From contig JBBCBC010000026.1 of NCBI GenBank assembly GCA_037126765.1, positions 28,381,698 through 28,445,697 on the forward strand: a DNA stretch of 64,000 bases. The letters run 5' to 3'. How positions within the stretch are numbered: the first letter of the stretch is position 1; the number at the start of each line of letters is the position of its first letter. The notes beneath the pieces were generated by a model, which was not told the DNA's origin, did no database searches, and was given only the letters and a program-made list of their open reading frames with translations. Made by a program: the position numbers and the translations under genes. Shown here in pieces: positions 40,390-53,931 of this stretch. The stretch is from Stenogyne calaminthoides (Eukaryota > Streptophyta > Magnoliopsida > Lamiales > Lamiaceae).

Positions 40390-42613
40390 TGTTGGGGAAT
40401 AAGTTGCACCGGATCTATTCGGGATAAATATTTAAATACAAATTTAATTCTGATAATTATTACTAGCATGAATTAATCCTATATTAATTCAAATAATAAT
40501 TCAACAACAAATCATGCATATAATCAATTCACGTAAATCCTACGCATGCGGAATTTCTTCGAGTTTACATGAACGTACCTCTTGGAGCGGCAATGGTCTT
40601 GTTGATTAGACACACCAAAAGAACTTCCCAAGTATTCCCTTAATCCTTGCTCGACAATCCGGTGGTAGGACGCTTGCGAATAATTAACAAAAGGAAAATA
40701 AACTTTGTTGCACCATCTTTGTGGATTTACTAATTTTTCCAGCACATGAAATTGTACACTACTCACAATTGACGTTTTTCAAAAAAATACAATCTGTCGA
40801 CGTTTCAAAATATTTGATATTTTATCGATGCTGATATTTTTCTGAAAAACCAATTTTAAATGTATATTCTTTGGGAATGAAACATTCATCCCCTATTTAT
40901 AGAGGGTGGTGGTCGAAATTTCATGTGGAATAGGGAGGAAAAAATCTTTTCTTGATCTCCAAGAAATCTTGAATATATCTCATATATTCTTTTCTCCATA
41001 ATTAAAATATTCCACAAAATCCCACTCTCTTATTTGTTATGGAATATTTCGAAATATTAGGGAAAAAGAATCCAAGATTTGGATCTTCTTGAATTTATGA
41101 GATATTCTTGTATTTCAAGAAATACATATCTTTCATAATATCTTTTCAAAAAAATCAAGAAAATCTTTCTTGCCCTTTATATTCCAAAATTTTCGAAAAT
41201 AACTATATGGATAACCAAGTGGGAGATTTCTTGAATTTAATGAGATAATCTTGTATTCCAAGAATACATATCTTCATTCCATAACAAAATTCAAAGAAAA
41301 TCTTTCTCCCCTTTTAATCCATAATTTTCAAAAAAAATGGAAAAAATATGCAACAAGATTTATTTTATTTTTAAACACCTTTTTCAGTTATTGGACTTTA
41401 TGTTAGACTACTTAGGGGGCCTTTAGGAGAATTAAGATTGGACCTTCCAATGGATCTTGAATTATCAATATTGAGCCACAATATTATTCATGCCCATAAA
41501 TATTAATTAATCCCACTACATAATTAATATTGCACTATCCATCTTAACCCATATTACAGTCAATATGGCTCCGGTTATTATTTCCGTGTTTAAGATTATC
41601 TAGCACATTAATTAATTCAAGCCCTTGAAATAGCTTTCCATTAATTAATATCTTTTGTCCTTGGTTTGAAGCGGTTCAACATTATTATCCATACCTAAAC
41701 TAGTTCCACTTGCAAGATTTGGTATGATAAAGTTTATGAACCTCCCAAGGGGCAAATCGAACAAAGCGTATTTTTATTACGATTCTCCGTATTAAATCTT
41801 AGCAATCATGTGACCAATAATATTGCCCAAGATAAAAAGTATTGAATCTCGTTGATTCTCTACCCATGATAAGTCAAAGCAATAGTTACCAACCACACGT
41901 GATCCTATCTAAGGGGCGAAGATTAAGAAATAACGAACCATCGAGGTCTAATTCTTCCTTGTTCGATTCGAAGAATTTGTCTCTTGTAGGTCTTATTCAA
42001 CAGCATCGATCATGCACTAGTGTAATCTCTTGGTCAAGACAAGCCAATTTGAGCCTTACACTTCAACCTTTCACGATGGATTGTTCATTTCCATCTAGGT
42101 CGTGAATGGTGTACTTTTTGGTTACAAAGGGATTTGTTAATTTAATCTTACGTGATGCGGTATCACTAAATTAACTACAATGTAACACGTCTTATTTATT
42201 GAACGGTTATGCAAATAAATATATGTAACATTCGATGATATTTAAAGCATCAGTGATAAACAATTTATTTCAGTAAATAAGTCTGAAATTCAGTTTTGAT
42301 TATACAAAGTAAAAGCATACTTTCCAGTATAATCCCAACACCTTTCACGATGGATTGTTCATTTCCATCTAGGTCTTGAATGGTGTACTTTTGGTTACAA
42401 GAGACTGTTAATTTAATCTTCTGTGATCTGGTATCACTAAATTAACTACAATGTAACACACGTCTTATTTATTGAACAGTTATGCGGATAAATATATGTA
42501 ACATTCGATGATATTTAAAGCATCAGTGATAAACAATTTATTTCAGTAAATAAGTCCGAAATTCAGTTTTGATTATACAAAGTAAAAACATATTTTCCAG
42601 TATAATCCCAACA
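40390..42613 (-). repeat. 5' LTR of the copia element, with insertion and terminal duplication
   Basis: The LTR runs 40390-42340 (1951 bp). It is longer than the left LTR because of an insertion of about 114 bp near 40755-40870. Its outer 274 bp (42067-42340, starting CCTTTCACGATGGATTG) are repeated in tandem at 42341-42613, ending again in ATAATCCCAACA. The target duplication follows the second copy, so the duplication is inside the element. The sequence next to the inner LTR end does not match the usual initiator-tRNA primer site. Confidence 0.88.
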
Positions 42614-42618
42614 GTATA

Positions 42619-45000
42619 AATGTAATATTAATACATACAAAATCTTAAAAAATGGACAGATTTACCCTTATCTTGGAATCTTTGCTGATTTAGTAATGGA
42701 TTAAACAAATAAATTTAATTGTACTTTCTCGAACTCCTCTCTCTCTCTCTCTTACAACAGATTTTAATAATTGTAATTAGAAATTATTTTTATCACACCT
42801 ATATAATATTATATATAAATATTTATTTTGTGACCACAAATACTAAATTTTAATAATTATGATACATAAATTATACAATCTATATATTAAGATATTCTCT
42901 TAACGTGTTCAGAAATTACTGAACAACATAGCGAATTACATGCTTTTGTTCAGTTTTCGCTACACATGTTCAGTACAATATTGGTTTGTTCAGCCAATTT
43001 TTTAATAAAACACTACTAAAGTGACATGGTGTCAAACAAAGAAAACAGTTACAAACTATTTAGTCGTCAGAAACAACAAAATTACAATCATTTTCACTCC
43101 AAAGTTCATGATAAACACTTAGTAAAGTACCATTCAACTACAAAATACTTCATATGATCTTATCCATAATTCCAAAAAAAAAAAAAAACCATTATCAAAC
43201 CCATTACAAAACAACTTCTAATGTTTTATCCTAAACAAATTCAGATCCATGAACCACAATATAATTTTTGCTCGATAAGAACCAACTATTATCTCAGAGA
43301 ACACTTCGCTTGCAGGTGCCCCCCTTTCATCACATTCTCAACTTGGTGGCACACCACCACATCACAGTCTAGCAAAACCAGTATCTTGCTGACAACCATC
43401 AGCAATCAAATAATTCCTGCACATATGAAGAAAAGTTCTGAATATATGAGAAAATTTCTTAACACGGTTTGAAGACCAAATTCTAATCAGGATTCCTAAC
43501 TAATATAGTTTAGAATCACTTTGGGACCAAATCTCAAGCAGCTAATCAAGATCACAATCAAATCAAGAAACAAGAAAACATCGATTACTGCTCATTCACA
43601 ACATACCCAGTTGGGGTTTGAGCAACCCAACACATTTCTGAACAATAGTATAAAAGTTTTGAACAAATGTACACAATTTTGCAAAAATAAATAAATAAAT
43701 TTAAAAAAAAACTGCAGAAATAAAAAACAATTCTGAACAAACCAAAATATAAATATACAATCAAACTATTATTAATAAACACGATTGCTAACTACTATAG
43801 TTTAGATAGAGTTGGGGCACAACTCCTAAACAATAGAATTAAAAAAAAATGCAAAAATAATGAACAATATAAAAAAAATCTGAACAATTACACAAAAGAA
43901 GACCAATTTCAATCATTTGCCACCAAAATCTCAGCAAACAACCAACACTAAAATCACAAAAAGGCAAAAAAAAAAAAAAAAGAAAGAAAGAAACACAGAT
44001 TTGAAGAAATAGAGATGTGTACCGAACAGATTTTAAAAAAATTACAATGGTTAATCAAGATCACAGTCAAGAAAACATGGATTAAAAACATGGATTATTG
44101 CTCATTTGTGATGTACAAAGTGTAAAAAATCGTAAGAAATCAGGACAAAAATTCAAAACATTCCCAGTTGGGGTTTGAGCAACCCAAAAGATTTCTGAAC
44201 AATAGTATCAGATTGCTGAACAAATGTATAATATTTTTGAACAAATTGAATAACTGAACAATCTAACCTTCTTCATCTTCTTCGGCGCTTTTTCTTTTTC
44301 CAGCTCTAACAACTTTTCCAACATTACAACTATGAACACTCTTCTTTACCACCATTGCTATGTTCAGATGTTTCAAAAAAAAAAAAAAAACCAAGAACAA
44401 AGAAAAACACATAGTCAACATACCAACATATTAAAAAAAAAAAGAGTGAAGAATAAAGAAACACAAAAAAATGCTGAAATCATCTTCAAAATCGTCCAAA
44501 ATAGAATCATCCAAAATAGAATTGTTTGAAATTGTCCAAAATTCAGACATTACCTTTAAAATGAAACCAAAATCGTCTAAGATATCATCTTCAAATCGAA
44601 ATCATCTTAAAATAAAATTTTGAATTGAATTTGGGGAGAGAATTTTTTTGGGGGGTGGATGGTCTTGTCTGAATTTTGGAGTGGGAATGGGGAAAAAGAG
44701 TTGAGTGCAGCTAATTAAGTTTTCCTAGGTAAGAGTGAACCGGTCAAATCATACTTTTTTTTCTCTCTTTAAAAAATGCTGAAATTTTGTTGAACAAAAT
44801 GGTGATTTAGTCAGTTTGTAGTTTTGAGTAAACTCAAAAAAAATAAATTGTAGCTTTTAGAATTAGGTACTAGCATAATGTACCTCCTAGTAAGTACCCC
44901 TTTTATAATTAGTGTTTCACTTTGTAATTTATAATATGGATGAATGACACATTTTGATTAAGTTTATGGATTATATAGAGAATATATTTGTTTTAAGAAG
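42619..45000. other. AT-rich repeat region with internal duplication, no gene
   Basis: Two imperfect direct copies of about 100 bp (CCCAGTTGGGGTTTGAGCAA at 43608 and 44164, each followed by TTCTGAACAATAGTAT) lie 556 bp apart. GAACAA/TTGTTC words recur throughout. It also holds a (CT)n tract at 42738. Probably a non-autonomous transposon. Termini were not established. Confidence 0.45.
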
Positions 45001-45029
45001 AGATAATATCTAGAAAGTTCTGATGTGTC

Positions 45030-45835
45030 ATGTGTGATGCGGCGCCGAAGTCGACTTGGCATAGCTTCTTTGATTGTAGTTATGCGCAAGCCTGTTGGAG
45101 GGCGGCAAATTTATGGTCTACGGTGGATGAATTGATATACCGGGCGAACTCGGTTCAGGATTTAGTTATGACATTGATAGGCGGGGATGAGGGGCTGAAG
45201 TTTGCAATGACCCTATGGTAACTGTGGAAGGAGAGAAATGCGCAACTTTGGGAGGGGTCATGCAAACCAGTTGGGGCGGTGGTTGCTGTTGCTGAGGGTT
45301 GTTTGCTGGAGTGGGGGGAGGCCCGTCGACCTGTTGTTGGTCCTTCTAGGAAGACTCGGTGTTTGGCATGGCATTCTCCGCCTATTGGCAAGGTCAAAAT
45401 TAATGTTGATGCAACCTTCTTTGTGGAGTCTTATCAAATCGGTATTGGCATAGTTTTGAGGAATGACTGGGGGGATTTTGTTGCGGGACGCACGATTTTG
45501 AAGGATGGATACTTTGAAGTGGAATTAGGGGAATCAATGGGTTTTCTTGAAGCCTTGTCGTGGGTTAAAGACATGGAGCTTCATGGAGTCATTGTGGAAG
45601 GAGATTCTAAGGTGGTAATAGATGCTATTAATTCCAATATTCATTTGGATTCCTCTTTGGGCGATCTCTTGTGAGGATATTTCAGTTTCTTTTGTTAAGT
45701 GTAATGCCAATGTTATGGCTCATGCTTTTGCTCGGGCCTCTCGTGATTACGGGAGCCTCAATAATTGGGATGAACCGCCGGCTTTTGTGGATGGTCTTCT
45801 TGTTTCGACCTGCACTTGTGTGCCAATAATATAAA
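45030..45835 (+). pseudogene. LINE 3' end: zf-RVT and RNase H-like (RVT_3) domains, broken
   Basis: The first frame reads a zf-RVT-like segment (CDAAPKSTWHSFFDCSYAQ, CWRAANLW). After a stop at 45219-45221 the same frame continues LWKERNAQLWEG. An RNase H-like domain follows (KVKINVDATFF, GIGIVLRNDWGDFV, LGESMGFLEALSW, VIVEGDSKVVIDAI), broken by a stop near 45672, with the domain end (FVKCNANVMAHAFARASRD) in another frame. An A-rich tail (GGAAAAAAATAAATAA) follows. This is the 3' end of a truncated plant LINE, not a host gene. Confidence 0.85.
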
Positions 45836-47598
45836 TCTCTTTTTGGTCGGAAAAAAATAAATAATCAATGGTGGTATTGATAAAAATTTATTTTTGAATT
45901 GACTAAGGGAAAATAGACTATCATACAATAATATTCAAATATTTTAGGCATGTGTTACTATATAAAATACTCACAATCAATCTCCATATCATTACTCTAT
46001 TTGCATTTGGGAACTTTTTAATCCCTTAATTTAATCCAATTTCGATTTTGATTCTCTTAATTATTTTCACTTTAAAATTAGTCTACCTACCTTTTTCTTT
46101 TCTTTATCCTCTCAACGGGTATCACAAGTAATCTTTAGATTATAGGTGACATATCATTTTTCATTTAATTTGTCTATAAAACAAATGCTAAATCTGTAAA
46201 TTAAAGTAAAATAATTTAAAAATTAACTACAGCTAAATAAAAAATGAAAAATATTTTAAAAATCAACTGTATATTCAAAATAATTGAAGTAACGAAATCA
46301 AATTCGAAATAAGGTGATAACTGATAAGGATGATACCTGTCTTATCGGCTTATCCCCTCAGCCGAACGAGCCCTTATGAAGTCCAATGCTCTATTTTAGT
46401 CATGTCAGCCACCATATATGATATACCACCAAACATATATCATTCCTGTGTATGTTTTGTTTCTGTGTGTACGTTGATTAATAAATATAAATATGACCTG
46501 AATTTATAATTGTGAACTAAACTAAACTTCCGTTAGCACTTAGCACCATATATTCCGTACAAATAAAGCCTCTTCAAAAGATGAATGACATCAAACTAGT
46601 GTAGAAACTTGGGGTGTTTATGGATGGTCATGAATTTATAAAATATGGATTGTATAGCGTCAACTGATTTAAATAGCGTAGAAACATTTTCTTTAAAAAG
46701 TTGATAAGAATTAACTTTTTCGAAAAAAAATTATGTGTGCTTAGATGTAGAGTAGCGTTTGAAGACACTCTCGAAGTATACATCTAAACTATCATTTTTT
46801 GTGTTGGCAATGAGAACGTTGACAATAAAAATGAAGGTGGATCAAGTGCGACAGTCAATAATTTCATAGGTGGAAATTTCGTTATAAATTATCACTCTAT
46901 TTTTATTGAGGCATACAAAAGAAAGAGGAATTCGAAATAATAAAGTGTTTTCCTATCAAAGGATAAAATTATATTACAACTGTTTAGTGATTATGTGTTT
47001 TATATTATTAGTAGAAATGCTAATATTTTGATATCATTTTGTTAGGGTGTGGTTTTTATTGAATTTTGGAGGTTCTTATGAATTTGTATAAAAAATTATT
47101 TATTGATTTGGATATATTTTAACTTCATTATAATTTTTTTTTTCTCGAAAGGAACTTCATCATAATTTAATTTCATTCAATTTGAATAATTGAATCCAAA
47201 CACAATCCTAATAATGTACCCAAACCCCTCACCATCCTGCCTATCAAGAACCCTAATTTTCCTATCATCAAAATCAGATGATACAAACGGGACTACGACA
47301 CATTTGGAAATGTTCGACCACATTATACATCATGCATTATTGAAACACTGAGTCCTGTTTGTAAATATTTAAGTACACTGCATATTGAAATTCTGGAAAA
47401 TGTTGTCCACAGATTGGAGATAAGGAAGTGAAAACTGTGATACACACATGGAGCATGTGGATGAGAGCAACGCAATTGCTGTACGATCGGATTTGGTTTG
47501 AAATTCTAACCTCCAAATACTCATCCATATTTGTGTATCACTGACCCCCCATTGTTTGTCTTCATCCTCCCCTTATCCCCCTGAATTTCTTGATTTTT
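45836..47598. other. AT-rich intergenic region upstream of GOX copy 2
   Basis: No coding recognised. Similarity to the upstream region of GOX copy 1 begins at about 47,480 and continues to the gene. Confidence 0.5.
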
Positions 47599-47604
47599 TA
47601 TAAA
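47599..47604 (+). promoter_or_regulatory. Probable TATA box of GOX copy 2
   Basis: TATAAA in TTTTATAAATTATTTGAAG, at the same place relative to the leader splice donor as in copy 1. Confidence 0.55.
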
Positions 47605-47691
47605 TTATTTGAAGTTTTTTTGTTGGCTGTCTCTCTCTTTCTAATAGTAGTCTCCACTGTTCTTTCTTGCATGCATTGAGCCTGCCTTAAG

Positions 47692-48306
47692 GTCTGCGCC
47701 CCCCCCCCAAATCGTTTTCTTTGATGTGAAATTTCTTTTTAGATTGATGGGTTCTATTTGAATTTTTGAAATTCTAGTTGGGTGTAAGTGCTATTTGGTT
47801 CTTGTTAGGATTGATTTTACATCCCTAGGGTTTACAGTTAGCTAGCTACTTCCTGATTGAGTGGAGGTAGTACTTCTCGATGAATTAGTAATGCTGTATC
47901 TTTGTTGCTCTTTGATTATTTAATCATTAAGTTAAGCTATGAGTTTTGCTTTTGCTAATCATGAGTCTTTGCTTTATCAATTTCTTATCTCGAGTAATTG
48001 CTTTTGTTTAGATTGAGAAGGAATTAAAATGAGTAGATATCTAATGTGCATAATTCAGAACTGATTTCAAATTCAACCAAATATCTCATAGTTAGTTCAA
48101 AATGATAAATCCATCATGGAATCATTCAGTCCAAATGAAACCTGGTTATATACAAGGAGAATGTCCTAGTTTGCCAGCACGATTTATTTTCGTAAACCTC
48201 TGTTTTGTTCACTTAAATCTTGTTAGGACCTTATTCTGTAGAGGATAACTGATGGTACTCAACATGTTTAGCTGATTTTATTTTAATTTTTTCTCTTCTG
48301 ATCAAG
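47692..48306 (+). other. Putative 5'-UTR intron of GOX copy 2
   Basis: Donor CCTTAAG|GTCTG and acceptor ATCAAG|ATTCTCC match copy 1. A run of C (from about 47699) lies just inside the donor where copy 1 has a (CT)n tract. Confidence 0.5.
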
Positions 48307-48344
48307 ATTCTCCGGAGGGGTCCTGTAAGAAATCAATTGCAGAG

Positions 48345-51396
<3,052 letters not shown>

Positions 51397-51840
51397 AGAG
51401 CCGTGCCACAAAAAAAAGGCAAGTGCTGAACTGTGACTGGGTATTCAACATCAGATTGTGTGCTTCTCAAATTCAATGTACCTCCCCTGTACTTGTTTAT
51501 GTTGATGAGTCTTTACACATGTTTTGGAAACCATTTCTTTTGAAGGATGGATCTGTATTGTTACGTCATTGTATTGAAAGTCTTGAATTATGTTACTCCC
51601 TCCCTCCATCCCCCTCTTATTTGAACATGTATTATTTGCACGAGTTTTAATGTAAGAGTTGTGTATTAGTATTAAAAAGAATAAAGTTGTTTTTTGTGAG
51701 GTTTGAATGATATGAAATGTTCAATTAAGTAAGAGACTGGCCTTTTGGACAAATGAACAAATAAGAACTAAGAAGGAGATGGGTGGAGTATATAATGTTA
51801 TGAGGGTGAGGCTTGCATGAGGCCGTCTTATAAATCCAGT
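51397..51840. other. GOX copy 2 3' untranslated and flanking region
   Basis: No coding. Sequence immediately after the stop is still similar to copy 1 (AGGCAAGTGCT, ACTGTGA) and then diverges. A 'CTCCCTCC' short-element end lies near 51597. Confidence 0.5.
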
Positions 51841-52358
51841 GATGTAAAAATCCCGACTAGTCCCCGCCTAGGCGGCGTTTAGGCGCTAGGCGGTCGTCGG
51901 CCGACCCAATTTGCCTAGGCGCCGCCTAGGTGACCGAGGCGGTGAGCTAGACGGCTAAGTCGGGAGCTAGGTGTCCAACTATTTGATAATGAGAGACTTT
52001 ATTCTTAGAATAAACTGATGATAAGACAAAAATTGATAATTTTCACTACTCTAAAATTTCAAAACACAAATTTATTTAGTTTTTTTTATGTTAAATTAAT
52101 TTTCTTGTACTCTATAATGGATAATATATATAAAAAAATGTGTTTCAATTGTTATCTAAATTTAGACGGTTGTATAATGAATTTGTTAATTAATTTTGAA
52201 ATATAATTTTGTTATAATATATTGATAAGTAGTAAATAAAACTCATTTAGATGGAAAAAATAAAAGAAAACCGAACCGACTAGTCCCCGCCTAGACGGCT
52301 TAGGCGCTAGGCGGTCCATATCCGCCCGACTATCGATTTCCGACTTCTGCACCCTTGT
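51841..52358. repeat. Element with GC-rich CCTAGGCG ends
   Basis: CGACTAGTCCCCGCCTAG occurs at 51855 and again at 52275, each followed by GGCGCTAGGCGGTC. The first copy continues into an inverted CGCCTAGG array (GCCTAGGCGCCGCCTAGG). The middle is AT-rich and non-coding. The whole is about 520 bp. The repeated ends in direct orientation suggest a small non-autonomous element, class unknown. Confidence 0.55.
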
Positions 52359-53760
52359 ATAAATCTCATGAGCTTCATTTACTCAATAATTAAGTTGTAG
52401 TTGATCGAGAATTAAAAGTTCACAATATACAAAAATTGTTTTTACTATAAGGGATCCGATTAATTTTGAATGGACTTGTTAAATCTACGGGAGGGGATTC
52501 TATACTGTACAGGAGAGTGTTGTGCACCCTCCCCACCCTTGGATCACACACACCCGCACGGGTGTGTATGTGCGTGTGTAATTTAATGTTGTGTGTGTGT
52601 GTAGGAGGGTGTTGTACAACACCAGATCTGAATCCCAAATCTACTCCGTGCAATTGCTTCACACGAGATTTTGTCTTTTAAAAATGAGTGCAAATACAAA
52701 ATGTATAAAGCAACAACAAAGTGAATTATACTTTTACTTTCAATTCTTTTTATTAGTATTTTTTATTTATGTATAACTTAATTTGATGTGAGACGGTCTA
52801 GTACATGCAATGAAGTTCACTAGATGTCGGGTTCAGAGGTCCATAAAATGAGATCCATCTCACAAGTTTTGCTTTATGTATATATTTAGTAATGATATTA
52901 AAGTTGATGTGGAGTCCTCCAGTTTTTTGTGGAGGCCTATATCAAAATAAAATATTTATACACTATAACAAAATACAAATAATTTATGTTCATGTTCGAC
53001 TCCATAACTGAACCAGCACTCCATGTCAAAACATATTTCATATTTGTCATTCATTTCATATTTAACTAGATGTTTTTTTTTTTTTCTGTTTTCCCCTCCT
53101 TTTTTCTCATTTTTAAAAATGGAAAAAAAAGTTTTAAAAATGAAAAAAAAAAGAAAAGAAATGATTTTAAAAGATAAATCTGATTTTTTGTGACTCTCAG
53201 GTACAAAGTGCAATTTTTTTTCAAATAAAATACAATTTTTTTTGTACTTTAGAGTCACTAAAAATTACATTTGTACCTTAGAGTCACTGCTTCCTATTTT
53301 TTTTACCTTATAGAGTCATTAATTCTTTCTAAATTTTCTATTCTTTAGATATGAAGTTTTCAGCCTTTATCCCGAATCCTATAAAGAAATTGTGGAGTTT
53401 TTTTTTTTTGGAATTTGTGATTTTTCCAAAAAATTTAACGTTTTAATATTTTTTTCAACTTTTTTTTTTTTTTTTTTTTTTTTTCCATTTAAAATGATCA
53501 ATGTTCGTGGCACCGGCCACCGTGGACGGGGTCGGAGACAACTCTTCTGCAAAATTTAATTGTTTCTCAGATTTTATAAGAATATAAATTGATAGTTGGT
53601 AAGTTTGATGCATAATGATGTATCAAAATAATAATTGATCTTGTACTTTCATTAAAATATTTTTTCCCAATAAATTCTTAATTACATACTTCGATTTTCA
53701 TTTGCCTTTATCTGTTGAACATTTTGTTTCTGTCGAAGTTTGGACTTCCCAATTAATAAT
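52359..53760. other. Intergenic region before bystin
   Basis: Contains a GT-rich tract (52560-52605, GTGTGTGTGTGTG), a TTTTT run of more than 20 T at about 53460, and an inverted repeat around 53190-53290 (GACTCTCAGGTACAAAGTGC against GTACTTTAGAGTCACTAAAA). No gene. Confidence 0.5.
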
Positions 53761-53761
53761 G

Positions 53762-53827
53762 TGGGCCTTAAAAAAGGTCAACTAAAAACAAGAGGTGGCC
53801 CTTTCAGCTAAAAGCCCACTGAGCCCA
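53762..53827 (+). promoter_or_regulatory. Site II elements in the bystin promoter
   Basis: TGGGCC at 53762-53767 and AGCCCA (TGGGCT reversed) at 53813-53818 and 53822-53827, 105-170 bp before the ATG. Site II motifs are known in promoters of plant ribosome-related and cell-cycle genes. A bystin gene fits that class. No telo-box AAACCCTA was found. Confidence 0.55.
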
Positions 53828-53931
53828 TTCCCAGCATTACGTACAAGGGCTCAAAACTGAAGCTCACAAAGCACAACAGAAACCCCGGTTTTGTTGGTCA
53901 CCGCCGCCGTCTTCCTCCGTCAGCCGTCGCA

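Larger units (their letters stand above)
33194..42618 (-). mobile_element. Complete but decayed Ty1/copia LTR retrotransposon with 5-bp target duplication
   Basis: The element spans 33199-42613 and is flanked by GTATA at 33194-33198 and 42614-42618. Both ends carry TGTTGGG.../...CCCAACA termini, and the order read on the minus strand is LTR, leader, gag, pol, polypurine tract, LTR. The pol domain order (integrase, reverse transcriptase, RNase H) is that of copia elements. Frame breaks show it is not autonomous now. It separates the two glycolate oxidase genes and came in after their duplication or extended the gap between them. Confidence 0.93.

Noticed and set aside
52466..52681. Open frame over the GT-rich tract
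   Set aside because: Low-complexity repeat (GTGTGTG) with no splice context or family motif.
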